Notes: a model not told the origin generated them from the letters alone. Shown: positions 52,358 through 62,593, counted from the first letter of the stretch. The stretch: 64,000 bases of DNA from Immundisolibacterales bacterium (GCA_026712715.1 JAPOPW010000001.1:1-64000), one strand, 5' to 3'. Translations and numbers: made by a program.

Positions 52358-54638
52358 GCTGTCCTCCGGCCGCCGCCGCGGTCGCTGCCGTCGCCACCGG
52401 GGCCCGGGCCGCGAGAGCCGCCTCCCGGGCCACCGCGGGAAGCCGCACCATCACCCGCGCGCCCCCCTCCGGACGATTCTCCGCCGTCACGCTGCCGCCG
52501 TGCTCGTCGACGATCTTCTTGACGATGGCGAGTCCGAGGCCGGTCCCCTTGGGCTTCGTCGAGACGTAGGGCTCGAAGAGCTGCCCCATCACCTCGGGAG
52601 GTATGCCCGGTCCGTTGTCGTCGACCCGGGTCTCGACGTACTCCCGGCCCCGCACCTGAAGCCGGCGGGTTCCGAGCGAAATGGGCTCCGGACTCGTCGT
52701 TCCGCCGGCACGCTCCCGGTTGGCGTGGGCCTCGCCCGCGTTGCGGATGAGGTTGTGGAGCACCTGACGGATCTGCCCGGGATCGACCTCGACGGGCGGG
52801 AGCGGTCCGCCGAGCTCGAGTCGCAGCGCCTCGTTGCCGCCTTCGCCGGAGTAGAGCTCCGCCACGTCGGTCACGAGCTCGTTGACGTCCACCGGACGGG
52901 CGCGCCGATCCGGGGTGCGTGCATACCTCGAGAACGCGTTGACCATGTCCTTCAGGCTTTCCACCTGCTGCACGATGGTGCGGGTCAGACGGTCCAGGGA
53001 CTCCGCGTCGGAGTCGTTCATGCGCCTGAGGTACTTGTGCCGGAGGCGCTCGGCGGAGAGCTGAATAGGCGTCAGCGGGTTCTTGATCTCGTGGGCGAGG
53101 CGCCGCGCGACCTCCTCCCACGCCTGGCTGCGCTGCGCCTCGATGAGCCGGGTGACATCGTCGAAGACGATGACGTGCCCCGGGCCGGCTCCGTGCGGAC
53201 CGGGGAGCACGGTGCCCCGGCACATCAGGATCTGGCGCCCATGCCGACCCTCGATCTCGACCTCCTCGCGCCAGTCCGGCCGGGCGGCGAGGATTCGCGC
53301 CCCCACCGCACGGGCAAACGGGGCGAGCCGCGGCGCCCTCGCGTCCAGACGCTCGAGCGCGGTCCCGGTGTGCCGGTCGAGGGGGGCGTCGAGGATGTCC
53401 TTCGCCATCTGGTTGTACGTCACCAGATGCCCGTCGTGGCCGGTGGTGAGCACCCCCGACGACAGGCGCGACAGCACCGCTTCGAGGTAGGTCCGCTGCT
53501 CGTCGAGCTGACGGTGGCTGTCCCGGGCCTCGTCCCGGGCGAACGCCAGCCGGCGCGTCATCTCGTTGAACGACCTCACCAGGAACCCGATCTCGTCCGC
53601 GCCCTCGGCCGCGATCCGGGTCTCGTAGTCGCCGGCCGCCACCGAGCGGGTCAGCTCCGCCATGCGCCGCAGTGGGGCGGTGAGGCGGCGGGCCGCGAAC
53701 ACCGCGGCCCAGACCGCGCTCAGCAGGCTCACGAGCAGCACCAGCGACAGGGTGAGCATGAAAGAGGTCTTGAGCGGCGCGCGGAGGTAGATGAGGTCGC
53801 GATAGCGTTCGAACGCGGTCCGCACCCCGGTCTCGACCTCGCTCACCCGTTCGGCGACCGGAAACAGGGCCTGAACGAACCGCGGCTCCTGCCCGGGTGC
53901 CGGATTCGCGATGTTCACCACCACCCGAAGGAGCAGGCCGAGGTCGTCGATCGGGTCCAGGCCGACGTAGGTGCCGCCGTACCGTACCTGGATCAGGATC
54001 GCTTCGTCCGGCGGAGTCGGCACGAGCGCCGCGGTGTTCGCGCTCGCCGCGACCACCCGCCCCTGGGACGACATGAGGGTGAGCTCCGAGGCGCCGAGCA
54101 TCTCGAACGTGTCGTGAAGCCGTTCCTCCGCATCGGGCTCGGAGAGATCGGAGAGCTGCGCGGCAAGCAGCTCCACCTGCTTCAGGCGTTCGCGCATGTT
54201 GCGGTTGAGCGAGGCGCGGCTGAGCTCGAGCGCACCTTCGAGGGCCTGCTCGATTCGCACGTCGAGCCAGTTGTCCACGCTGCGGTGCAGGAACTGGACC
54301 GAGAAGAAATAGATCAACATTACCGGGGCGGCGGCGACCAGGCTGAAGATGATCACCATCCGCGCCGTCAGGCGCGCCCCCGGGCGGACTTCCCGCACCT
54401 CGCGGGCGAGCTGGACGAAGTCGCGAACGAGCAGGGCGGTGAGCACCGCGAGCCCGACCACCGTCAGCACGATGAGCGGGGTGTAGAACTCTCCGAACCG
54501 GGTGGGGTTGCGGGTCACGTCGCTCAGCATGAGGAGCGACAGCAGCAGGAACGTGACGACGACCGCGATGCGCCACCCGCCGCCGCGCGAGGCGTGAAGC
54601 TCGCGATCCGCGCTCGCTTCGGGCGCCGATGCGGTCAT
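52350..54638 (-). CDS. ntrY: NtrY-like membrane sensor histidine kinase
   Basis: About 762 residues. Membrane segments near the N-terminus: '[18 protein letters not shown]', '[18 protein letters not shown]' and '[20 protein letters not shown]', then a periplasmic region and another helix ('[20 protein letters not shown]'). A HAMP domain ('[20 protein letters not shown]'), a PAS-like domain, the H-box '[20 protein letters not shown]' and the ATPase domain ('[14 protein letters not shown]', '[17 protein letters not shown]', '[19 protein letters not shown]') follow. The layout is NtrY. ATG 54638 overlaps the rsmB stop (ATGA). It pairs with ntrX. Confidence 0.94.
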   Translation of the reverse strand: MTASAPEASADRELHASRGGGWRIAVVVTFLLLSLLMLSDVTRNPTRFGEFYTPLIVLTVVGLAVLTALLVRDFVQLAREVREVRPGARLTARMVIIFSLVAAAPVMLIYFFSVQFLHRSVDNWLDVRIEQALEGALELSRASLNRNMRERLKQVELLAAQLSDLSEPDAEERLHDTFEMLGASELTLMSSQGRVVAASANTAALVPTPPDEAILIQVRYGGTYVGLDPIDDLGLLLRVVVNIANPAPGQEPRFVQALFPVAERVSEVETGVRTAFERYRDLIYLRAPLKTSFMLTLSLVLLVSLLSAVWAAVFAARRLTAPLRRMAELTRSVAAGDYETRIAAEGADEIGFLVRSFNEMTRRLAFARDEARDSHRQLDEQRTYLEAVLSRLSSGVLTTGHDGHLVTYNQMAKDILDAPLDRHTGTALERLDARAPRLAPFARAVGARILAARPDWREEVEIEGRHGRQILMCRGTVLPGPHGAGPGHVIVFDDVTRLIEAQRSQAWEEVARRLAHEIKNPLTPIQLSAERLRHKYLRRMNDSDAESLDRLTRTIVQQVESLKDMVNAFSRYARTPDRRARPVDVNELVTDVAELYSGEGGNEALRLELGGPLPPVEVDPGQIRQVLHNLIRNAGEAHANRERAGGTTSPEPISLGTRRLQVRGREYVETRVDDNGPGIPPEVMGQLFEPYVSTKPKGTGLGLAIVKKIVDEHGGSVTAENRPEGGARVMVRLPAVAREAALAARAPVATAATAAAAGGQRG

Positions 54639-55996
54639 GGACCCTTCTTTGATACGCACGCGTGGAAGAAGCCGTCCATGTCGTTCTCGCCGGGAAGCAC
54701 CTGGCGTCCGGGACCGCAGGCTCGGCCCCCGTCGAACTCGATCGGTTCCGCGTCGCGGTGGCGCTCGAGGAACCGCGCCATCTGACGGGAGCCTTCGCGC
54801 GAGAGGACCGAGCAGGTAGCGTACACCAGCCGGCCGGAGGGAGCCAGCATGCTCCACGCGGCGTCGAGGAGGGCGGCCTGCCGCGCGGCGAGCTCGTCGA
54901 GGTCGGCGGCGCGGCGGTGGAGCTTGATGTCCGGATGGCGGCGGATGACGCCGGAGCCCGAACAGGGGGCGTCGACGAGGACGCGGTCGAATGCCGCTCC
55001 GTCCCACCAGCCGCCGGGGTCGCTCGCGTCGGCCGCGACGAGCCGCGCGCCTCCCCCCGTCCGGGCGAGATTCCGTGCGGCCCGCGCGAGTCGATCGGGG
55101 TCCACGTCCACGGCGACCACCTCTCGCAGGCACGGCTCGACGTCGACGATCTGCGCGGTCTTGCCGCCGGGAGCGGCGCAGGCGTCCAGCACCCGCATGC
55201 CGGGTCCGAGGTCGAGCAGCGGCACCGCGAGCTGGGCGGCGGCGTCCTGCACCGACACCGCGCCGTCCTCGAAGCCGGGCAGGGCGTCCACCGCGACCGG
55301 CTCGTCAAGCACGACCGCGTCCGGCGCCACGGGATGCGCGCACGCGCCGAGATCGGCCTCGCGAAGCGCCTGGAGACAGGCGGTCCGCCCGCCCGCGCGC
55401 CGCGCCGCGCGCAGGGTCATGGGCGCGCGCGTCCGGTTCGCGGACACGATCGCCTCCCACTCTCCGGGCCAGTCGGCGCGCAGCCGGTCGAGCATCCATC
55501 GGGGATGGTCGTAGCGGGCTTCGAGGTCCGGGGTGTGCGCGAGACCGGCGAGGAGCGCGTCGCGCTCGGCGGCGGCGCGCCGCAGGACCGCGTTCGCGAG
55601 TCCGCGTCGCCAGGGCCGAGATCCCGCAAGGCGCACCGTCTCGTGCACGGCGGCGTGAGGAGGAACACGCGTGTGGAGGATCTGGTAAAGGCCGAGGAGA
55701 AGCACCCCCTCGAGGCGCCCTTCGGAACTGCGAAGGGGGCTGTCGAGCAGACCGCCGAGAAGGTGGCGAAGCGACGGGAGGTGCCGCACCACCCCGGTCG
55801 CGAGCTCCCGCGCGAGCGCGCGTTCGCGCGGGTCCCGCACCTCGCCGAGGCGCTCCGGCACGGCCGCGGAAAGGGAGCGCCCGCCCAGCACGTCGTCGAG
55901 GATGGCGGCCGCGGCCGGCCGGCCTCCGGCCCTCGCACCGGCCGATCGCCGTTCCGGTCCGGTCCTCGGCTCACGGGTCGGGGCGGGGTTCTTCAT
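54635..55996 (-). CDS. rsmB: 16S rRNA (cytosine-967-C5)-methyltransferase RsmB
   Basis: About 453 residues. An N-terminal NusB-like RNA-binding domain (about 25-160: 'ALARELATGVVRHLPSLRHL', 'LLGLYQILHTRVPPHAAVHE') precedes the SAM domain: 'VLDACAAPGGKTAQIVDVEP', 'VDAPCSGSGVIRRHPDIKLH' with the first catalytic Cys, and 'GRLVYATCSVLSREG' with the second. It ends 'DMDGFFHACVSKK', typical of the family. ATG 55996 overlaps the fmt stop as ATGA. Confidence 0.95.
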   Translation of the reverse strand: MKNPAPTREPRTGPERRSAGARAGGRPAAAAILDDVLGGRSLSAAVPERLGEVRDPRERALARELATGVVRHLPSLRHLLGGLLDSPLRSSEGRLEGVLLLGLYQILHTRVPPHAAVHETVRLAGSRPWRRGLANAVLRRAAAERDALLAGLAHTPDLEARYDHPRWMLDRLRADWPGEWEAIVSANRTRAPMTLRAARRAGGRTACLQALREADLGACAHPVAPDAVVLDEPVAVDALPGFEDGAVSVQDAAAQLAVPLLDLGPGMRVLDACAAPGGKTAQIVDVEPCLREVVAVDVDPDRLARAARNLARTGGGARLVAADASDPGGWWDGAAFDRVLVDAPCSGSGVIRRHPDIKLHRRAADLDELAARQAALLDAAWSMLAPSGRLVYATCSVLSREGSRQMARFLERHRDAEPIEFDGGRACGPGRQVLPGENDMDGFFHACVSKKGP

Positions 55997-56958
55997 CCCG
56001 GACGCGGCGTTTCGCCGAGGCGGCCTCCAAGCCGTTCGCCCGGTGCGAGGTTCCGGCCGTTCAGGAATTCTCCCGCGTTCATCGGTTGTCGTCCGGGGCG
56101 CTGCAGGCGCAGCACCCGAAGCAGGCCGCATCCGGTCTCGACGTCGATGCCGCTCGCGCCGGAGCGGACCACCGTCCCGGGCGGCGCGCGCTCCGAGGAT
56201 TGGTCCGCGCGGGCCTTCGCCCGCAGGATGCGAAGCGGCTCCCCGCGCGCGAAGGTGAAGGCCACGGGCCAGGGGTCGAACGCCCGCACTGCGCGTTCCA
56301 GGCGAGATGCTTCCCGCGTCCAGTCCACCAGCGCATCGGCCTTGCGCAGGCGCGGAGCGAAGGTCGCCGCGGACTCGTCCTGCGGCCGGGGCTCGATGCG
56401 GCCCGCGGCGAGCCCGGCGATCGCGTCGCGGAGCGTCCCCGCGCCGAGGTGGGCGAGCCGTCCGGTCAGCGAGCCCGCGGTGTCGTCCGCAGCGATGGGA
56501 CAGGTCCTCGCGAGCAGGATGTCTCCGGTGTCGATTCCGGCGTCCATCCGCATGATTGTCGTTCCCGTCCCGGTGTCGCCGGCGAGAAGCGCGTGCTGAA
56601 CCGGAGTCGCGCCGCGCCAGCGCGGCAGGAGCGACGCGTGCACGTTGATGCATCCCGCGGGGGGAATCGCAAGGACCTCCGGGGTGAGAATCTGCCCGAA
56701 GGCGGCCACCACGATCAGGTCCGGACGGTAGCCCGCCAAGCGATCCCTCGCCGCCGGGTCGCGAAGGTCGGCCGGTTGCTCGACCGCGAGTCCGAGCTCG
56801 ATCGCGGCCGCCTTCACCGCGCTCGCGACCATCTTCCGCCCGCGGCCGGCGGGCCGATCCGGGCGGGTATAGACCGCGGCCACCCGGTGCGGCCCCCGGG
56901 TGAGCGCGCGCAGCGACGGGACCGCGAACTCCGGCGTCCCGGCGAAGACGACTACCAT
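55993..56958 (-). CDS. fmt: Methionyl-tRNA formyltransferase
   Basis: Formylates initiator Met-tRNA using 10-formyl-THF. About 321 residues: 'VVFAGTPEFAVPSLRALTRG', 'YTRPDRPAGRGRKMVASAVK', 'DLIVVAAFGQILTPEVLAIP', the catalytic 'CINVHASLLPRWRGATPVQH', 'TIMRMDAGIDTGDIL' and a C-terminal domain ('AFDPWPVAFTFARGEPLRIL', 'NGRNLAPGERLGG'). Begins 10 bp after the end of def. With folKP, folA and the cyclo-ligase it adds to the window's one-carbon theme. Confidence 0.96.
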   Translation of the reverse strand: MVVVFAGTPEFAVPSLRALTRGPHRVAAVYTRPDRPAGRGRKMVASAVKAAAIELGLAVEQPADLRDPAARDRLAGYRPDLIVVAAFGQILTPEVLAIPPAGCINVHASLLPRWRGATPVQHALLAGDTGTGTTIMRMDAGIDTGDILLARTCPIAADDTAGSLTGRLAHLGAGTLRDAIAGLAAGRIEPRPQDESAATFAPRLRKADALVDWTREASRLERAVRAFDPWPVAFTFARGEPLRILRAKARADQSSERAPPGTVVRSGASGIDVETGCGLLRVLRLQRPGRQPMNAGEFLNGRNLAPGERLGGRLGETPRPG

Positions 56959-56968
56959 CGGTGCGGGA

Positions 56969-57475
56969 TCAGGCGGCCGCCTCGCGCATCCGCTTGATCG
57001 CCCGCTTGCGGATGCGCTCGCGCTTGAGCCGCGACAGGTAGTCGACGAACAGCCGTCCGTCGAGGTGATCGATCTCGTGCTGCAGGCACGCGGCCAGGGT
57101 TCCCTCCGCCTCGATCGACACCTCCCCGCCATCGCGGTCGAGCGCCTCGACCCGAACTCGCGCCGAACGCGACACGGTCTCGTAGACCCCCGGCACGGAC
57201 AGGCACCCCTCCTCGAACTCGGCCGGGTCGCGCGCGTCCGCGACCCGCGGATTGACGAGGGCGAGGGGTGCGTTCCGTTCCGGTGAGACGTCCACCACGA
57301 TGACCCGCTTCGCGATGCCGACCTGGACCGCCGCGAGACCGATCCCGCGCGATGCGTACATCGTCTCGAGCAGGTCGTCGGCGAGCGCCCGGACATCGCC
57401 GTCCACCGTCTCGACCGGGGCGGCGACGCAGCGAAGCCGGGGGTCCGGATGATGGAGGATGTCGAGCACTGCCAT
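56969..57475 (-). CDS. def: Peptide deformylase
   Basis: Removes the formyl group from nascent proteins. A 168-residue metalloenzyme with its three signature motifs: 'GIGLAAVQVG', 'EEGCLSVPG' (metal Cys) and 'QHEIDHLDGRLFVDY' (two metal His and the catalytic Glu). The first motif has Val where Pro or Thr is common (GLAAPQVG). A basic C-terminal helix follows. No Shine-Dalgarno precedes the ATG, and a TATAAT lies just 7 bp upstream, so the mRNA may be leaderless. Confidence 0.96.
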   Translation of the reverse strand: MAVLDILHHPDPRLRCVAAPVETVDGDVRALADDLLETMYASRGIGLAAVQVGIAKRVIVVDVSPERNAPLALVNPRVADARDPAEFEEGCLSVPGVYETVSRSARVRVEALDRDGGEVSIEAEGTLAACLQHEIDHLDGRLFVDYLSRLKRERIRKRAIKRMREAAA

Positions 57476-57482
57476 GGCGTGG

Positions 57483-57488
57483 ATTATA
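57483..57488 (-). promoter_or_regulatory. Consensus -10 box directly before def
   Basis: TATAAT on the minus strand, 7 bp upstream of the def ATG (57475). A start site 7 nt below the box would fall at or next to the A of the ATG, which predicts a leaderless transcript for the def-fmt-rsmB operon. No good -35 hexamer was seen. Confidence 0.5.
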
Positions 57489-57632
57489 GACTTCGCCGGT
57501 CGCGACGGCGCGCGCGAGCGTTCCGGCGACACGCGCGTGGCGCGCGCGTGGCGGGTCGATCGCCGCTCCGGCTGCCGGTATGATCCCGCGCCGTCGGGGC
57601 CGGGCGGCGCCGCCTGGAGCACGAGAGGGGGC

Positions 57633-58739
57633 ATGGACGCGGAACGCATGGAACGCGAACGGTTTCTGCTCGCGCTCGCCCGGCGCCGGGAATCCGCACG
57701 CCGCCGCAAGGGCCGGCGCGGCGCGGCGGCCGGCGGTGAATCCGACCCGCTTCGCTCCTCGTCCCTTTCCCCGGCGCCCGGTCCGGGCCGGGTCGAGGCG
57801 GACGCCGATCGGCTCCGCACCCTGGGGGCGAAGGTCATCGGAGCGAACGACCCGGAGATGCCGCTGCGGCTCCGGGCGCTCCCGGACTGTCCCGAGGTGC
57901 TGTTCCTGCGCGGCGATCCGGACGCCCTCGCCGCGCCGCAGATCGCCATCGTCGGCAGCCGCCGGGCGACCCCGTCCGGCGCCGCCGTCGCCCGCCGGCT
58001 CGCCGGAGAACTCGCGGCGCTGGGTCTCGTGGTCACGAGCGGCCTCGCGCACGGCATCGACGCCGAGGCCCACCGGGGCGCGCTCGACGCGGGCGGGCGG
58101 ACCATCGCGGTTCTCGGCAGCTCCCTCGATCGGGTCTACCCGGCGGAGCACCACGGGCTCGCGGATCGCATCGCGGCGCAGGGCGCGGTGGTGACGGAGT
58201 TTCCCTTCGGCACGCGCCCCGTCCCCTGGAACTTTCCGTGGCGCAATCGGATAATCAGCGGCCTTTCGTTCGGGGTCCTGGTCGTCGAGGCGGCGGAACG
58301 AAGCGGCTCCCTCATCACCGCCCGGCTGGCCGCGGAGCAGGGCCGCGAGGTGTTCGCGGTGCCGGGCTCCATCCTCAATCCGCAGGCGGCCGGATGCCAC
58401 CGGCTCCTTCGCGACGGCGCGAAGCTGGTCGACAAGGTGGAAGACATCCTCGAGGAGCTGCCCGCTGCGGAGGTCGAGGCGCTCTCGGCCCCGGCCTCGC
58501 CGCGGCGCACGACCCGGGCGGCCGGGGCCGGGCCGGTGAACGGGGGCGCGGCGGTTCCCGCGGCCGGTTCGGACGGGGCGGCGTTGCTCGGTCCCCTCGA
58601 CCTCGAGCCGATCAGCGCCGAGGCGCTGGCGGAGCGCGCCGGATTGACCCCCGAGCGGGTATATTCGATTCTGTTGACCCTGGAGATCGGCGGCTCGGTC
58701 CGGACGGACGCCGCCGGACGCTACATGCGGGCGGTCTGA
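57633..58739 (+). CDS. dprA: DNA-processing protein DprA
   Basis: Loads RecA onto incoming single-stranded DNA during transformation. A 368-residue protein: 'VIGANDPEMPLRLRALPDCP', the Rossmann core 'QIAIVGSRRATPSGAAVARR', 'LGLVVTSGLAHGIDAEAHRG', 'TIAVLGSSLDRVYPAEHHGL', 'WNFPWRNRIISGLSFGVLVV' and a C-terminal winged helix ('ISAEALAERAGLTPERVYSI'). A Pro/Ala/Gly-rich linker precedes the winged helix. GAGAGGGGGC sits before ATG 57633. With comM it suggests competence potential; no other competence genes are present. Confidence 0.95.
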   Translation: MDAERMERERFLLALARRRESARRRKGRRGAAAGGESDPLRSSSLSPAPGPGRVEADADRLRTLGAKVIGANDPEMPLRLRALPDCPEVLFLRGDPDALAAPQIAIVGSRRATPSGAAVARRLAGELAALGLVVTSGLAHGIDAEAHRGALDAGGRTIAVLGSSLDRVYPAEHHGLADRIAAQGAVVTEFPFGTRPVPWNFPWRNRIISGLSFGVLVVEAAERSGSLITARLAAEQGREVFAVPGSILNPQAAGCHRLLRDGAKLVDKVEDILEELPAAEVEALSAPASPRRTTRAAGAGPVNGGAAVPAAGSDGAALLGPLDLEPISAEALAERAGLTPERVYSILLTLEIGGSVRTDAAGRYMRAV

Positions 58740-58770
58740 TCGCCCGACCGCTCACCAACCGGATTCCCCA

Positions 58771-61248
58771 ATGGCTCCCAAACCTCGAACCCGACCGTCC
58801 GGCGGTGACCGCCGCCCCGAACGGGCGGCCGGTGAGAAGACCCGCGCTCGACGGAAGAGCGGGGATGCGAAGGGCGGGTCGCGACTGCTCATCGTCGAAT
58901 CGCCGGCCAAGGCCCGGACCATCGGGAAGTATCTCGGCCCGGACTTCAAGGTGCTCGCATCCTATGGGCACGTTCGAGATCTGAGGCCCTCGAGCGGGGC
59001 GGTGGAGCCGGACCGCGACTTTGCGATGCACTTCGAGCCGGTGGCGCGGGCCGAAAGCCACGTGGAGGCGATCGTGCGGGCAATGCGCGGCGCGAGCGCG
59101 CTGTACCTCGCCACCGACCCGGACCGCGAGGGAGAGGCGATCTCCTGGCATGTTACCCAGCTCCTCGACGAGCGTGGCGTGCTCGCGGACAAGCCGGTCT
59201 ATCGGGTGCAGTTCCACGAGATCACCCGCCGGGCCGTCCAGGAGGCGATCGAGCACCCCGGAGAGCTTCAGACGAACCTGGTGAATTCCCAGCTTGCCCG
59301 GCGCGCGCTGGACTACCTCGTCGGATTCACCCTCTCGCCGGTGCTCTGGTCCAAGGTCCGTTCCAACCTCTCCGCCGGCCGGGTGCAGAGCCCGGCGCTT
59401 CGCCTGATCGCCGACCGGGAGTCCGAGATCGACGCGTTCGAAGCCCGCGAGTACTGGACGATCCTCGCGGACGCCCCGGGCCCCCCGCCATTTTCCGCCC
59501 GACTCTCGAAGTACCGGGGGGAGAAGGTCGAGCAGTTCACGTTCACCACGGAATCGGCCGCGTTCGCCGCGCAGGCGACCCTCAAGCTGCACGCCTCGCG
59601 CGGCCTCGAGGTGCTGGAGGTCACGAAGAAGAAGCGCCGCCGCTCGGCGCCGGCCCCGTTCACGACCGCCACCCTCCAGCAGGAGGCCTCGAACCGGCTG
59701 GGATTCAACGTGAGCCGCACCATGCGAGTGGCTCAGGAGCTCTATGAAGGCGTCGGAGGCGAGGGCCTCATCCCCTACATGCGCACCGACTCGGTGAGTC
59801 TCGCGGCCGATGCGGTGGCGGAGATCCGCGAGTTCGTGTCGGCGACGTTCGGCCCCGACGAAGTTCCGGCGCCCCCGCCACGCCACCGCACGCGCACGCG
59901 CAACGCGCAAGAGGCGCACGAGGCGGTGCGGCCGACCTCCGCCGCGCGCACCCCGGAGTCGCTGCGGGGCTCGCTTTCGCGCGATCAGTTCCGCGTGTAC
60001 GAGCTCGTCTGGCGCCGGGCGGTGGCAAGCCAGATGAAGCCCGCGGTGATGGACGACGTGACCGTCGACCTCGGGTGCGGGGAGGACGGCGTGTTCCGCG
60101 CGACCGGCTCCACGGTTGCCGCTCCGGGCTATCTCGCCGTCTACGAGGACCCCGCGGTCCACCCCGCGCGTTCGGCGGATGCGCAGTCCGGCGGGGCGGA
60201 TGCGGCGGACACGTCCGCCGCGGGCGGCAAGGCGTCCGCGCCCGTGCGGCTTCCGCAGCTCGTCGAGGGGCAGGTGGTGACGGTGTCCGAGGTCCGGGCC
60301 GAGCAGCATTTCACGCGGCCCCCGCCCCGCTACACCGAGGCGACCCTGGTTCGCGAGCTCGAACGATGCGGCATCGGACGGCCTTCGACTTACGCGGACA
60401 TCATTTCCAAGCTCCAGCAGCGAGACTACGTCGAGCTCGAGAAGCGCCGCTTCCGGCCGACGGACGTCGGCAGGGTGGTCAGCCGTTTTCTCACCGATCA
60501 CTTCAGCCGCTATGTCGACTTCGGCTTCACGGCGAGCATGGAGGACGATCTCGACGCAATCTCCGAGGGCCGCAAGGAGTGGGTGCCGGTGCTCGGCGAG
60601 TTCTGGAACGACTTCGAGGCGCAGGTCCGGCACAAGCAGGCGACGGTCACCCGGCAGCAGGTCACCCAGCAGCGCATCGACGAGAACTGCCCCGAGTGCG
60701 GGCGCCCGCTCGCGATCCGTCTCGGCCGGAGCGGGAACTTCATCAGTTGCACCGGGTTTCCCGAGTGCCGCTACGCGCGCAACCTGCCAAGGCCCGGCGA
60801 AGACGCGGCCGAGCAGGGAGAGGCGGGCGGTGGTGCGCCGTCCGCCCTGGAGGGCCGAAGCTGTCCCAAGTGCGGGAGCGCGCTCATCGAGAAGAGCGGG
60901 CGCAGCGGCAAGTTCGCCGGGTGCAGCCGCTACCCGGAGTGCCGCCACGCGGAGCCGCTCGAGAAGCTGCGCGAGACGGACATCGCCTGTCCGGTGTGCG
61001 GCGAGGGGACCATGCGCGAACGCCGCTCGCGACGCGGCAAGCCCTTCTTCTCGTGCTCCACGTACCCGAAGTGCGACTACGCGACGTGGGACGAGCCGCT
61101 GGACGAGCCCTGTCCCCGCTGCGGCTGGTCGTTGCTCACCCTCAAGCAGACCCGGAGGCGAGGGGCGGAAAAGGTGTGCCCGCAACGCGAGTGCGGTCAC
61201 CGCGAACCGGCCCTCGAGTCGGACGTGGCGGTTCCGCAGGCCGGCTGA
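58771..61248 (+). CDS. topA: DNA topoisomerase I
   Basis: Relaxes negative supercoils. An 825-residue protein with a basic N-terminal tail, Toprim domain ('RLLIVESPAKARTIGKYLGP', 'ALYLATDPDREGEAISWHVT'), the active-site Tyr 336 in 'GEGLIPYMRTDSVSLAADAV' and 'CGIGRPSTYADIISKLQQRD'. The C-terminus has four Cys4-type zinc ribbons: 'CPECGRPLAIRLGRSGNFIS', 'CPKCGSALIEKSGRSGKFAG', 'CPVCGEGTMRERRSRRGKPF' and 'CPRCGWSLLTLKQTRRRGAE'. It follows dprA by 31 bp; smg, usually between the two, is absent. Confidence 0.97.
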   Translation: MAPKPRTRPSGGDRRPERAAGEKTRARRKSGDAKGGSRLLIVESPAKARTIGKYLGPDFKVLASYGHVRDLRPSSGAVEPDRDFAMHFEPVARAESHVEAIVRAMRGASALYLATDPDREGEAISWHVTQLLDERGVLADKPVYRVQFHEITRRAVQEAIEHPGELQTNLVNSQLARRALDYLVGFTLSPVLWSKVRSNLSAGRVQSPALRLIADRESEIDAFEAREYWTILADAPGPPPFSARLSKYRGEKVEQFTFTTESAAFAAQATLKLHASRGLEVLEVTKKKRRRSAPAPFTTATLQQEASNRLGFNVSRTMRVAQELYEGVGGEGLIPYMRTDSVSLAADAVAEIREFVSATFGPDEVPAPPPRHRTRTRNAQEAHEAVRPTSAARTPESLRGSLSRDQFRVYELVWRRAVASQMKPAVMDDVTVDLGCGEDGVFRATGSTVAAPGYLAVYEDPAVHPARSADAQSGGADAADTSAAGGKASAPVRLPQLVEGQVVTVSEVRAEQHFTRPPPRYTEATLVRELERCGIGRPSTYADIISKLQQRDYVELEKRRFRPTDVGRVVSRFLTDHFSRYVDFGFTASMEDDLDAISEGRKEWVPVLGEFWNDFEAQVRHKQATVTRQQVTQQRIDENCPECGRPLAIRLGRSGNFISCTGFPECRYARNLPRPGEDAAEQGEAGGGAPSALEGRSCPKCGSALIEKSGRSGKFAGCSRYPECRHAEPLEKLRETDIACPVCGEGTMRERRSRRGKPFFSCSTYPKCDYATWDEPLDEPCPRCGWSLLTLKQTRRRGAEKVCPQRECGHREPALESDVAVPQAG

Positions 61249-61383
61249 ACCCGTCTGCGGACGCGACTCGACCGCCCGGGTCAGGGGGCCCGTGGAGTAC
61301 CGGCGCGCGGACGCCACCCGGACTCGTTTACGCTGTCCCGGCCGTTCGAGACCACTTCGCAGACGTACCAGGAGGCCGAGACG

Positions 61384-61893
61384 ATGTCCGAGCGCTTCGT
61401 AGCCGTGCTGATGGGGTCGGACTCCGACCTCCCCGTCATGCAGACCACCTTCGATGTCTTCGATCGCCTCGGCATCGCCTACGAAGCGCGCATCACGTCG
61501 GCCCACCGCACGCCCGATGCCACCCGCGCCTACGTGCACGACGCGGCCGGGCGCGGTGCCGCGGTCTTCGTCGCGGCCGCCGGTCTCGCCGCGCACCTCG
61601 CCGGGGCGGTGGCCGCGGAGACGGTTCGCCCGGTCATCGGGGTGCCCATAGACGCCGGGCCGCTGAACGGGCTCGACGCGCTCCTGTCCACGGTGCAGAT
61701 GCCGGCCGGGATCCCGGTCGCCACCGTGGCCATCGGCCGCGCGGGCGCCCGCAACGCCGCCTGGCTGGCGGCGCAGATCCTGGCCCTCGAGGAGCCCCGG
61801 GTCGGGGAGCGGCTTCTCGAGGAGCGCGCGGCGGCTCGCGACGCGGTGGCCGCGAACAACGAGGGCCTCGCCGAAAAGCTCGCTCGTCGGTGA
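61384..61893 (+). CDS. purE: 5-(carboxyamino)imidazole ribonucleotide mutase
   Basis: Class I PurE of purine synthesis: rearranges N5-CAIR to CAIR. A 169-residue protein, '[20 protein letters not shown]' being the substrate-binding start, then '[20 protein letters not shown]', '[20 protein letters not shown]' and '[20 protein letters not shown]'. The catalytic His is in SAHRTP. It overlaps tsaC as GTGA. purK is not seen within the window. Confidence 0.96.
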   Translation: MSERFVAVLMGSDSDLPVMQTTFDVFDRLGIAYEARITSAHRTPDATRAYVHDAAGRGAAVFVAAAGLAAHLAGAVAAETVRPVIGVPIDAGPLNGLDALLSTVQMPAGIPVATVAIGRAGARNAAWLAAQILALEEPRVGERLLEERAAARDAVAANNEGLAEKLARR

Positions 61894-62459
61894 AGCTCGT
61901 CCGGGCGGTCGAGACCTTGCGCTCCGGCGGGGTCATCGCCTATCCGACGGAAGCGGTGTACGGGCTCGGCTGCGACCCGTGGCGCGAATCGGCGCTGGCG
62001 CGGCTCGCCCGGCTCAAGCGGCGCCCGCTCGCGAAGGGCCTCATCCTGATCGGGGCCCATTGGCGGCAGCTCGCGCCGTTCGTGCGCCCCGATTGGCTGG
62101 AGTGGCTCGAAGGGCGATTGGGCACCGTGCCGCGGATGTCCGACCCGCCGGTGACGTGGCTCGTGCCGGCCCGTTCGACGGTTCCGGCCGGGGTGACGGG
62201 CCGGCGATTCGGGGCGGCCGCGCGCGTGGCCGTGAGGGTCACCGCCCACCCGATCGCCGCGTCGCTGTGCCGCGAGTTCGGCGGCGCCATCGTCTCGACG
62301 AGCGCCAACACGGCGGCGGCGCCGCCCGCTCGCCGCGCGCTCGACGCGCGGCTGCGCCTCGGGAGAGGGCTCGATCTCGTGGTGCCCGGTCCGACCGGTG
62401 GGCACCTTCGCCCGAGCACGATCCGCGATGCCGGCAGCGGCCGGACCCTGCGCTCCTGA
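61890..62459 (+). CDS. tsaC: L-threonylcarbamoyladenylate synthase TsaC (YrdC)
   Basis: Makes threonylcarbamoyl-AMP for t6A37 of ANN-decoding tRNAs. About 189 residues from GTG 61890, the short TsaC size rather than Sua5. '[20 protein letters not shown]', '[20 protein letters not shown]', 'PVTWLVPA' and '[20 protein letters not shown]' are typical. The family's usual KxR/SxN ATP and Thr residues can be seen (KRRP, STSAN). Translationally coupled to purE. Confidence 0.94.
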   Translation: MKLVRAVETLRSGGVIAYPTEAVYGLGCDPWRESALARLARLKRRPLAKGLILIGAHWRQLAPFVRPDWLEWLEGRLGTVPRMSDPPVTWLVPARSTVPAGVTGRRFGAAARVAVRVTAHPIAASLCREFGGAIVSTSANTAAAPPARRALDARLRLGRGLDLVVPGPTGGHLRPSTIRDAGSGRTLRS

Positions 62460-62593
62460 ACCGGCGGCCGGAGCCCGCTTCGTTCCGCCGCCGCGTCCCG
62501 ATTCCGTCCCCTCCGGATTCGTGTGATACTCGGGCCGCCCCGGGCTCTGCCCGATCGAGTCCCGAGGGTCGGCACCGCCTCAGGAGGAAATCA

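Noticed and set aside
58612-61596. A nearly 1000-codon open frame on the minus strand opposite topA
   Set aside because: It is a mirror of topA codons in very GC-rich DNA: low-complexity Arg/Leu/Ala/Gly sequence, no family motifs, while topA on the other strand is unmistakable. The same holds for other long antisense frames, for example opposite hyuA and livHM.
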